Below are positions 52,207 to 59,503 of a stretch of 64,000 bases of DNA, one piece after another; the first letter of the stretch is position 1, and each line of letters starts with the position of its first letter. The stretch is taken from assembly GCA_025449935.1 (NCBI GenBank), contig JANWIJ010000006.1:1-64000 (forward strand), written 5' to 3'. The stretch is from Chitinophagaceae bacterium (lineage in GTDB: Bacteria; Bacteroidota; Bacteroidia; Chitinophagales; Chitinophagaceae). Both the position numbers and the translations under genes were made by a program. The notes under the pieces are model-generated. The model worked only from the letters and a program-made list of their open reading frames with translations, was not told the DNA's origin and made no database searches.

Positions 52207-52950
52207 TCAAATCAATTCGGCGTTGAATACGATTTCAAAATTCTTCCTCACTTTCTCTTTCACTTCATTTATGTCCGCTTTGTACCCTAATTCCTTTTCG
52301 AGCGACGTAACCTGCTTATTGCTGATACCGCAGGGAATAATATGATTGAAATAGGACAGATCAGTATTTATATTGAATGCGAATCCATGCATCGTGATCC
52401 AGCGGCTGCAGCGTACCCCAATAGCACAGATCTTTCTTTCGCGGCCCGGAACACCAGGTTCGATCCATACACCGGTTTCACCGGCTGAACGTTCTCCCTT
52501 TACCGCGTACCCGTCCAGGGTCAATATGATTACTTCTTCGAGGTTTCGTAAGTATTTGCCGATATCCGTGTAAAATTTTTCAAGGTCAAGGATGGGATAG
52601 CCCACCAGCTGGTTTGGCCCATGAAAAGTAATATCCCCTCCCCGGTTAGTATTAAAGAACTGGATTCCCCTTTCCAACAACCCGTCATTATCCAGCAACA
52701 CATTTTCTTTCTTCCCGCTTTTTCCAAGGGTATATACCGGTGGGTGTTCTACGAAAAGAAGATAATGCTCCGTATTGTTGTCTTCCTGCAGAGGTTCAGC
52801 ATCTGCTGCTAAAGCCGTGACCCCGGAACCAGCATTGCTGCGTTTTGCCTTCTTCCGGACATTTTCCTGCAACAGGTTTTCCTGGTAGTTCCAGGCTGCG
52901 CCGTATTCCAGGCTACCCATGTCTTTAAATATCACTTTTTGTTTTATCAT
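52207..52950 (-). CDS. lipB: Octanoyltransferase LipB
   Basis: 247 residues. FVEHPPVYTLGKSGKKENVL, GGDITFHGPNQLVGYPILDL, KICAIGVRCSRWITMHGFAFNIN and the catalytic Cys in HIIPCGISNKQVTSLE are clear. It transfers octanoyl from ACP to lipoyl-domain lysines. Residues about 31-60 (KRSNAGSGVTALAADAEPLQ and following) form an insert before the first motif not seen in the shorter family members. lipA is not adjacent. The gene shares a compact divergent promoter region with rluD. Confidence 0.93.
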   Translation of the reverse strand: MIKQKVIFKDMGSLEYGAAWNYQENLLQENVRKKAKRSNAGSGVTALAADAEPLQEDNNTEHYLLFVEHPPVYTLGKSGKKENVLLDNDGLLERGIQFFNTNRGGDITFHGPNQLVGYPILDLEKFYTDIGKYLRNLEEVIILTLDGYAVKGERSAGETGVWIEPGVPGRERKICAIGVRCSRWITMHGFAFNINTDLSYFNHIIPCGISNKQVTSLEKELGYKADINEVKEKVRKNFEIVFNAELI

Positions 52951-52960
52951 GCAGGGGTGG

Positions 52961-52968
52961 CAAAATTA
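52961..52968 (-). promoter_or_regulatory. -7 promoter box for lipB
   Basis: TAATTTTG on the minus strand, exact TAnnTTTG, 10 bases before the ATG at 52950. Confidence 0.65.
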
Positions 52969-52987
52969 CCAACAAATATCCAACCTT

Positions 52988-52995
52988 TACCTTTG
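52988..52995 (+). promoter_or_regulatory. -7 promoter box for rluD
   Basis: TACCTTTG, exact TAnnTTTG, with the in-frame ATG at 53000 only 4 bases later. The two divergent -7 boxes are 19 bases apart. Confidence 0.65.
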
Positions 52996-52999
52996 CGCC

Positions 53000-54064
53000 A
53001 TGAAGAACGGGGATTCAGAAAAAGATAATAGCGGGATACAGGACAGCAATGATGAACTATATGAACGGTTCAGCATGACCATCGACAAGGGCCAGGAGCC
53101 TTTACGGATAGATAAATTCCTGATGAGACGTATAGAGGGGGCTACCCGTAACAAACTGCAACAGGCCATTAACCTGGGCATGGTACTGGTCAATGGCAAA
53201 GAGATCCGGCCAAACTATAAAATAAAGCCGCTGGATTCCGTCATTGTCTATTCTGACATGCATCCCGATGAAACGGATGTGGTGCCGGAGAAAATGGACC
53301 TCAATATCGTTTATGAGGATGCCGACCTTATGCTCATCAACAAACCGGCAGGGATGGTCGTACATCCGGGAAGTGGTAATTATTCCGGCACACTTTTAAA
53401 TGGCGTGGCTTATTACCTGCAAAAACAGAACCCGGCTATCTCAGAAGATGTCCTGCCAAGATTTGGTCTTGTTCACCGGATTGATAAAAATACAAGTGGG
53501 CTGCTGGTACTTGCCAAAACTGATAACGCCATGCGCCAGCTGGCAAAACAATTTTTTGACCATTCCATTAAGCGCCAGTATGTAGCACTGGTCTGGGGAG
53601 ATGTGGAAAAAGATTCAGGAACAATCGTTGCACATGTAGGCCGCCATCTCCGTTTCAGGAAATTATTTGAAGCATACCCGGAAGGCGATCACGGGAAAGA
53701 AGCCATCACTCATTATAAAGTGCTGGAAAGATTCGGCTACGTTACCCTCGTTCAATGTGTATTGGAAACCGGCCGCACTCACCAGATCAGGGTACACATG
53801 AAATATATCGGGCATCCATTATTTAATGACGATTTCTATGGGGGAGATAAGATTTTGAAGGGCACGGTCTTCAGCAAATACAAGCAATTTGTTGAAAATT
53901 GCTTTGTTATCTGCCAGCGCCAGGCCTTGCATGCAAAAACACTCGGCTTTATTCATCCTGCCACCGGGAAAGAAGTTTTTTTTGAGGCGGACTTGCCGGA
54001 AGATATCTCCCAAGTGATAGAAAAGTGGAGGAACTATGTATCCTCAATTGGTAAAGTCAAATAA
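53000..54064 (+). CDS. rluD: RluA/RluD-family 23S rRNA pseudouridine synthase
   Basis: 354 residues from ATG 53000. An S4 domain (RIDKFLMRRIEGATRNKLQQAINLGMVLVNGK) is followed by the catalytic domain: INKPAGMVVHPGSGN, GLVHRIDKNTSGLLVLAKTD (catalytic Asp), GRTHQIRVHMKYIGHPLFND. If transcription starts about 4 bases after the -7 box the mRNA would be leaderless; an alternative start is ATG 53075 at MTIDKGQEPLRIDKF. It converts specific 23S uridines to pseudouridine. Its end overlaps the convergent gene by 21 bases. Confidence 0.93.
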   Translation: MKNGDSEKDNSGIQDSNDELYERFSMTIDKGQEPLRIDKFLMRRIEGATRNKLQQAINLGMVLVNGKEIRPNYKIKPLDSVIVYSDMHPDETDVVPEKMDLNIVYEDADLMLINKPAGMVVHPGSGNYSGTLLNGVAYYLQKQNPAISEDVLPRFGLVHRIDKNTSGLLVLAKTDNAMRQLAKQFFDHSIKRQYVALVWGDVEKDSGTIVAHVGRHLRFRKLFEAYPEGDHGKEAITHYKVLERFGYVTLVQCVLETGRTHQIRVHMKYIGHPLFNDDFYGGDKILKGTVFSKYKQFVENCFVICQRQALHAKTLGFIHPATGKEVFFEADLPEDISQVIEKWRNYVSSIGKVK

Positions 54065-54982
54065 AGTGGCGGTAAACATCCCCCGCTCTCTTTTCTTCAA
54101 TACCACATCCCAGTTCCCGATATAACGGAGCAAACGCGGTACGAGGTAGTTGCCAAATTTTGTCATCTGGACCTCCATGTGCACATTAAAATCATAAACG
54201 CCGGCATCGTAACTCATGTCGTAATTCCGGGCCATCACCTCCATGGTTTTGGTATTAAACCAGGTAACCATACTGTCAATGACAATACTGTTTTTTCTAC
54301 CCCCCTGCTCTTTACTTTTTGCCTTAATGGAAAAAATATAACAGGACTGGCCTTCATAGTCGCCATAATCAATCCCGAATTCATAATAGGCGGCCCGGTC
54401 GGGATCAAAAATATCTATCTTATCGCCGATAAAAGGAATGCCCGGAATCCTTTTGCCTGGATTAAAAAAAAGCATTTTTAGTTGTTCCTTATGTTTGGCC
54501 ATCCCCTTTTGCGATTTGGGGCGAAAATCAATCCCCTTTACAATATTGTTTTCACCACAAACCTTTCCCCGGGTAAAAAAAAGACCGGCATAAAGTTCAC
54601 CCGTATAGTAATGATTAGCCCCATCCTCTTCATAAAAATCACCCGTTGTATGTTCATCGAGTACCTCCATCGTCCGGCAACCACCCAGACGTAACTGCCT
54701 GGTTTTACTCTGCAGGGAGGCTTTTACTTTCCCTTTTTTATCCTTTAGCTGTATATAATTCCAGGAAGTAAACCCCAGTACATGCAAATTGCGGAAAGCT
54801 TTATAGAAAGTGGTATCATTCTTTACCTGGTTCATGAACTTTGCCACGTTGAGGTCTGTCCGTATTACAACTTCTGACAGGCTGACCATTTTAGCAAGGC
54901 GTTCATTATCCAGCGAGTCGTCCTGGGCATTACTATAAGCGACGGGAATAAAGAGGGAGGATATAAAGAGTATCCTTTTCAT
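54044..54982 (-). CDS. Exported protein of unknown function
   Basis: 312 residues with a signal peptide (ILFISSLFIPVAYSNAQ). It has alternating hydrophobic and charged segments with conserved-looking beta-strand stretches (AAYYEFGIDYGDYEGQSCYIFSIKA, LVPRLLRYIGNWDVVLKKRERGMFTATLF). I do not recognise a named domain. It lies 5 bases after def and is probably in the same transcript as ruvX and def. Confidence 0.7.
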   Translation of the reverse strand: MKRILFISSLFIPVAYSNAQDDSLDNERLAKMVSLSEVVIRTDLNVAKFMNQVKNDTTFYKAFRNLHVLGFTSWNYIQLKDKKGKVKASLQSKTRQLRLGGCRTMEVLDEHTTGDFYEEDGANHYYTGELYAGLFFTRGKVCGENNIVKGIDFRPKSQKGMAKHKEQLKMLFFNPGKRIPGIPFIGDKIDIFDPDRAAYYEFGIDYGDYEGQSCYIFSIKAKSKEQGGRKNSIVIDSMVTWFNTKTMEVMARNYDMSYDAGVYDFNVHMEVQMTKFGNYLVPRLLRYIGNWDVVLKKRERGMFTATLFDFTN

Positions 54983-54987
54983 ACTAC

Positions 54988-55566
54988 TCAGCCAGGGAAC
55001 ATCATTTTATAATCTACACTTACTTTTCCTTTGGAGATATCATTCAACTTACCTTTCATGAGCTTTCTTTTCAGGGGAGAAATATAGTCGATGAACAGCT
55101 TTCCCTCAATATGATCATATTCATGCAGGATGACACGGGCAGAAAGACCTGTAAAGGTTTTTTTATGTGCCTGGAACCCGGCATCCAGGTATTGTAGTGT
55201 TACACTCTCCTGCCGGTAAATATCCTCCCGGATTTTGGGAATACTGAGGCACCCTTCATTATAAGGCCATTCATCACCTTCAAGTTCTGCGATATGGGCA
55301 TTGATAAAAACTTCTTTCACACCCGGCGCATCGGGGTATTCAACCTTGTCTTCTTCATCCATGCTGAGGAACATTTGTTCGGTGTCCACTACAAAAAGCC
55401 GGATATCTTTATTTACCTGCGGGGCAGCTAACCCTACCCCACTGCTGGCATACATGGTCTCCCACATATCTTCAATAAATTTCTCCAGCTGGGGATAGCC
55501 GGGCTTGATGTCTTTTGCCACTTTTCTGAGAACCGGATGCCCATAGGCTACAATTGGTAAAATCAT
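54988..55566 (-). CDS. def: Peptide deformylase
   Basis: 192 residues from ATG 55566 (MILPIVAYGHPVLRKVAKDI). Three motifs are intact: SGVGLAAPQV, EGCLSIPKI and HEYDHIEGKLF with the zinc-binding Cys and two His. It removes the formyl group from new proteins, the step before methionine aminopeptidase. 38 bases after ruvX. Confidence 0.97.
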   Translation of the reverse strand: MILPIVAYGHPVLRKVAKDIKPGYPQLEKFIEDMWETMYASSGVGLAAPQVNKDIRLFVVDTEQMFLSMDEEDKVEYPDAPGVKEVFINAHIAELEGDEWPYNEGCLSIPKIREDIYRQESVTLQYLDAGFQAHKKTFTGLSARVILHEYDHIEGKLFIDYISPLKRKLMKGKLNDISKGKVSVDYKMMFPG

Positions 55567-55604
55567 TCGATTAGGTCTTTCGGGTTTTATCTGCAAATTT
55601 ACGA

Positions 55605-56018
55605 TTATCTGGCAGATCGCAGGTACTCCTGTAACATGATCGCCGCAGCTATTTCGTCAACCAATGCCTTGTTACGACGGTCCTTTTTTTTCATTCCCAT
55701 CTCCAGCATGGCATCTTTGGCCATTTTAGAGGTGTAACGTTCATCCACTTTTCTGATGGGCAATGCGGGGAATGCTTTTTCCAGGTCTTTGATACATTTG
55801 GTGACCAGCGGCGTGGCGTGCGTGGCCGAATCATCCCAGTTGGTCGGCCAGCCAATAATGATCATTTCCACCTGCTCTTTCATAAAATAATCTTTCAAAA
55901 AAGGGATCAGCTCTTTTGAATGTAGCGTGGTCAGTCCTGTAGCAATAATCTTCAGGGGGTCCGTAACGGCGATGCCTGTTCGTTTGAGTCCGTAATCTAT
56001 AGCGAGTATGCGGGCCAA
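55605..56018 (-). CDS. ruvX: Holliday junction resolvase-like RuvX (YqgF)
   Basis: 137 residues starting at TTG 56018, needed to keep the conserved start ARILAIDYGLKRTGIAVTD. The RNase H fold is completed by QVEMIIIGWP and VDERYTSKMAKDAML, and ALVDEIAAAIMLQEYL carries the last acidic residue. Such proteins act in 16S rRNA 5' end maturation and possibly recombination. 13 bases after the prenyltransferase gene. Confidence 0.93.
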   Translation of the reverse strand: MARILAIDYGLKRTGIAVTDPLKIIATGLTTLHSKELIPFLKDYFMKEQVEMIIIGWPTNWDDSATHATPLVTKCIKDLEKAFPALPIRKVDERYTSKMAKDAMLEMGMKKKDRRNKALVDEIAAAIMLQEYLRSAR

Positions 56019-56031
56019 TTAAGGAGAGCTA

Positions 56032-56958
56032 TTAAGGGTGAATAAATAAATCAGTGATAACAAAGATGGCAAAAACAACTGACGCAATACCGTTGGCAGT
56101 CATAAACGCGAGGTTAACTTTCCTGAGATCATGGGGTTTGATGATGAGATGCTGGTAAACCAGCATGACCAGGAAAACCGCCACACCTGCCCAATATATC
56201 CAGCCAAAGTTTCCACAAATCCCGGCAATGACAACTGCCGCCGCGCTTAGCAGGTGCAAAACTTCTGACACCCTGAGTCCTTTACTTTTTCCCAGCCATA
56301 CTGGAATAGAATATAAACGTTGGGATTTATCAAATTCCTCGTCCTGCAATGCATAAATAATATCAAATCCGCTCACCCAAAATAACACGACCAGTGAAAA
56401 CAGGATAGGCAACCAGTGGAAAACTCCTGTCACAGCCAAATAGGCACCGATGGGTGCTAATGACAACCCCAGTCCCAGTATTAAATGACAAAGCGGCGTA
56501 AATCTTTTGGTATAACTGTACCCAAGCACTATAGCTAATGCAACAGGAGATAAATAAAAACAAATCCTGTTGATGAAAAAAGTACAAGCTATAAAAAGCA
56601 AACTGCTGATGAGGGTAAAGGTCAATGCGTTTTTAGCCGGAATAACTCCCGCGGGGATCTCCCGTACCGCAGTCCTTGGATTTTTTGCGTCGAATGTCCT
56701 GTCTAAATAACGGTTGAATGCCATAGCGGCGCTACGGGCAAAAATCATACAGAGTATTACTAAGCCCAGTAGTTTTACCCCCTGACTGATATATAACACG
56801 TCGCGGGTTTCAGCATCTATGCCCGGGTGTGATGCCTTGATATTTGACTCAAACCAACCTGATTTCAGTCCTAAAAAAAAACCAATCAACGCAAAAGGCA
56901 TGGCAAAAATGGTGTGAGAAAACTTTATCAGGCTCAAATAACTCTTAAATCTGTTCAT
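56032..56958 (-). CDS. UbiA-family prenyltransferase
   Basis: 308 residues with about eight membrane helices. The two Asp-rich motifs are AFNRYLDRTFDAKNPRTA (NxxxDxxxD) and FDIIYALQDEEFDKSQRLYSIP. The protein attaches a polyprenyl chain to an aromatic acid in quinone synthesis, in the inner membrane. It is closest in look to 4-hydroxybenzoate or MqnP-type enzymes. Bacteroidota usually make menaquinone, so the MqnP role is the more likely of the two. Distinguishing them needs comparison with characterised sequences. Confidence 0.88.
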   Translation of the reverse strand: MNRFKSYLSLIKFSHTIFAMPFALIGFFLGLKSGWFESNIKASHPGIDAETRDVLYISQGVKLLGLVILCMIFARSAAMAFNRYLDRTFDAKNPRTAVREIPAGVIPAKNALTFTLISSLLFIACTFFINRICFYLSPVALAIVLGYSYTKRFTPLCHLILGLGLSLAPIGAYLAVTGVFHWLPILFSLVVLFWVSGFDIIYALQDEEFDKSQRLYSIPVWLGKSKGLRVSEVLHLLSAAAVVIAGICGNFGWIYWAGVAVFLVMLVYQHLIIKPHDLRKVNLAFMTANGIASVVFAIFVITDLFIHP

Positions 56959-57086
56959 GGTTCATTGTTCATGGTAGATAATCCATAACGCTTAAACGGA
57001 ATCTCCCGGTTTTGTAATCATTTTACATAAAATTTTATATCCCCGATACTTCCTGTAAATAGCTGCTGTTATCCAGGAACCATGAA
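56954..57086. repeat. Spacer with inverted TTCATGGTTCA-type repeats
   Basis: TTCATGGTTCATTGTTCATGG (from 56954) and, inverted, CCATGAACTATGCACCATGC (57080-57099) lie on either side of an otherwise featureless AT-rich stretch between the prenyltransferase and methyltransferase genes. The second copy covers the last codons of the methyltransferase gene. No other gene is seen. Confidence 0.4.
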
Positions 57087-57626
57087 CTATGCACCATGCA
57101 TTATCCTCTTCCTGACCAGTTCCCACAGCACGACGCCCGCGGCCGTGGCAATATTCAGTGAATGCTTCATACCCAGCTGTGGTATTTCTATACACGCGTC
57201 ACATAAAAGAATGGTTGACTGCTCCACTCCTGTCACTTCATTGCCGAAAATTACCGCTACCTTTTCATTTTTAGCAGGCTCAACCTGCTGGAGCAATTGG
57301 CTGTTAAGGGCCTGTTCTACTGCATACACCCGGTACCCTTCATGCCGCAACTCTTCAATAGCCTCTCCGGAAGTTTTAAAATACTTCCAGGCCACTGTTT
57401 CTTCGGCGCCTAACGCTGTTTTTTTAATTTCCTTATGGGGAGGTTTGGCAGAATAGCCGATGATATAAATTCCTTCCACGAGGAAAGCATCCGCGGTACG
57501 GAATACACTGCCCACATTATAAGCGCTGCGGATATTTTCCAGGACCACCATCACCGGCATCTTATCCGATTGCCGGAACTCCTCTACAGACTTCCGTCCC
57601 AGTTCATCCATGCTTAATTTTCGCAT
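57087..57626 (-). CDS. SpoU/TrmH-family RNA 2'-O-methyltransferase
   Basis: 179 residues from ATG 57626, or 174 from ATG 57611 (MDELGRKSVEEFRQ). SPOUT motifs: motif 1 VVLENIRSAYNVGSVFRTADAF, motif 2 VAVIFGNEVTGV, motif 3 IPQLGMKHSLNIATAAGVVLWELVRKR. The fold methylates a ribose in tRNA or rRNA using SAM in a trefoil knot. The -7 box starts 5 bases before the first ATG, so a leaderless mRNA or the second start is likely. Confidence 0.92.
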   Translation of the reverse strand: MRKLSMDELGRKSVEEFRQSDKMPVMVVLENIRSAYNVGSVFRTADAFLVEGIYIIGYSAKPPHKEIKKTALGAEETVAWKYFKTSGEAIEELRHEGYRVYAVEQALNSQLLQQVEPAKNEKVAVIFGNEVTGVEQSTILLCDACIEIPQLGMKHSLNIATAAGVVLWELVRKRIMHGA

Positions 57627-57630
57627 CCCG

Positions 57631-57638
57631 CAAATTTA
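57631..57638 (-). promoter_or_regulatory. -7 promoter box for the TrmH-type gene
   Basis: TAAATTTG on the minus strand, exact TAnnTTTG. Its last base is 4 bases before ATG 57626. The box lies in a run of TAGCTATTAGC micro-repeats. Confidence 0.6.
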
Positions 57639-57668
57639 GCTATTAGCATTTAGCTAAGAGCTAACAAC

Positions 57669-59393
57669 TCATTTTAAGTTGACGATCTTTTTATCCTTCG
57701 GGTATTTTACGCTGTAGCTGAACCGCACTTTTTTACTTTCCCCGGGTTTGAGATCAATTTTCCAGGTCAGCACACCGGTTTCCGCATTCACCGTCGCCAT
57801 ACCTTCTTCTTCCAGTTTAACTTCCACTTCCTTGATGGTACTGAGGGGAAACTGGTCCTTCAATAAAAGATTGACATCAGTGAGTTTGTTGTTTTTCACA
57901 ATAATCTCGTAGGTAAAAGTTTGCCTGCTTTCCTTTCCCGTTGTTTTGATACTGCTCTGTTCTTTTACCAGGGACCGCTTCACGGCAATTCGCTTATCCC
58001 TCCCCAATGAAAGGTTCAGGGTATCCGCCGTTGTATTGGGGTCAATCACGGATTTACCGATATATGTATCATCCATGATGATATTGGCATCCCCGGGCAA
58101 CAGGTCAAGGTTTTGCCAGTCGGCCACCTCCGCCATTAAGTAAGCTTCTTTGTCAACCCGCGGGACAGCATAGTTTTTCAGTATACAGCTGATCTCCTGG
58201 TCTTTGATGGTCACGCTGTGGAGCTGACCATCACTTTCAATATCGTACGGAAGATCGATTTCAAAATTTGTATTCAACTGCCCTTCGTTGAGGGTGGTGT
58301 ATTGCTGCAGCGTGCTGGGGTCAATGGTCTCTTCATTTTCTTTCTGTTGCTTTAGCTGCCCGTACGCGTCTGCCACCACCACTTCTGATAAAACCTTATC
58401 ATCTTTATAAGATTGTACCATGTTCCGCGCTGCATTACCCTGGGCCGCCCTGCGCTGGAGGTCTGTGTACAAACCAGGCACATATAACTGCAAATACCAG
58501 GGCGTCAGTACAGGAGCCGTTACACCAAAGCTGGGTGTTCCGGTGCTTAATGTAAGTTTTGTTTTTTTCCAGTCTATCCCGCTTGTCTGTGTTAAGGAAG
58601 CCTTATACACCATTTTTACTTTATTGGTTTTTGAATTCACCCGGATGTCATAAATAGCGGTCCAGCCGGCATGCGCCGTGTAGTAAGAAAGATCAACCGG
58701 GATTTCGCCTGCCCTCTTACACATCACCTGGAGGATTACCTGTCCGAATGGTTTTTGCTTTACCGGACTGACCGTGGTGACCAGGTCAATCTTTTTCTGC
58801 AAAATCTCCATTCGCTTCTGCAGCAGTTTAATACCCTGGTTGTGATTATATATGTTAGTCTTTGACCTGTCAATCTTCGCATTATAATACTCAAGCAGCT
58901 TCAGTAATTCATCACTGGTGATTGTCTTGTTACCGCTGGTTTTAATGGTTGTTTCTATCAATAAGCCGGTTTTGGTCAACACTTCCTGTTCAATGACGAT
59001 GAGGTTATCGATCCGCCCGATTTCTTTCTGTACAATTTCAATACTATCCTCGAGTCTTTCCACTTCTTTTATTTTGACCACGGTGGGTGCGACCGGGTAA
59101 AACACTTGGTATTTATGTGATAAAAGCGCCACATCTTCCGGCACACTTATTTGCAGGCTGTTAATATCAATGGCCGTACTGAGCTGGCTGATCACGATGG
59201 TTTTAGTATCAGCATTTACTTTTACTTTGGATTGATGGGTCAGTTCAGCGCCGTAACCAAAATACACGGTGGCGTTGGGAATGCTGGCATTGGCCCGCGC
59301 TGTATCCGCGCTTCCGGGAGAAATACTTTGGGCAGCTGGTTTCACCAGGGGACAAACCACTATCATCCCGAAAAACAGGAAATATTTTTTCAT
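57669..59393 (-). CDS. MuiA-like protein (DUF4140/DUF4139)
   Basis: 574 residues with a signal peptide. The N-terminal DUF4140 (ATVYFGYGAELTHQSKVKVNADTKTIVI), a central coiled coil (about 110-200, VERLEDSIEIVQKEIGRIDNLI) and the DUF4139 beta domain (GWTAIYDIRVNSKTNKVKMVYKASLTQTSGIDWKKTKLTLSTGTP) match the mucoidy-inhibitor MuiA family. Cellular role is unknown; family members are secreted or outer-membrane-linked. It is divergent from mutS and not linked to it functionally. Confidence 0.87.
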   Translation of the reverse strand: MKKYFLFFGMIVVCPLVKPAAQSISPGSADTARANASIPNATVYFGYGAELTHQSKVKVNADTKTIVISQLSTAIDINSLQISVPEDVALLSHKYQVFYPVAPTVVKIKEVERLEDSIEIVQKEIGRIDNLIVIEQEVLTKTGLLIETTIKTSGNKTITSDELLKLLEYYNAKIDRSKTNIYNHNQGIKLLQKRMEILQKKIDLVTTVSPVKQKPFGQVILQVMCKRAGEIPVDLSYYTAHAGWTAIYDIRVNSKTNKVKMVYKASLTQTSGIDWKKTKLTLSTGTPSFGVTAPVLTPWYLQLYVPGLYTDLQRRAAQGNAARNMVQSYKDDKVLSEVVVADAYGQLKQQKENEETIDPSTLQQYTTLNEGQLNTNFEIDLPYDIESDGQLHSVTIKDQEISCILKNYAVPRVDKEAYLMAEVADWQNLDLLPGDANIIMDDTYIGKSVIDPNTTADTLNLSLGRDKRIAVKRSLVKEQSSIKTTGKESRQTFTYEIIVKNNKLTDVNLLLKDQFPLSTIKEVEVKLEEEGMATVNAETGVLTWKIDLKPGESKKVRFSYSVKYPKDKKIVNLK

Positions 59394-59450
59394 GGCAACT
59401 TTATTTTGTCAACAGATGCGGAATAAAGAAAGGTTACATAAACACTTTCT

Positions 59451-59458
59451 TATTTTTG
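59451..59458 (+). promoter_or_regulatory. -7 promoter box for mutS
   Basis: TATTTTTG, exact TAnnTTTG, 30 bases before ATG 59489 and 45 before ATG 59504. Confidence 0.55.
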
Positions 59459-59503
59459 TCATCCACGGCGATATTTCGCCGGGCCAGCATGACAAAATCC
59501 TTA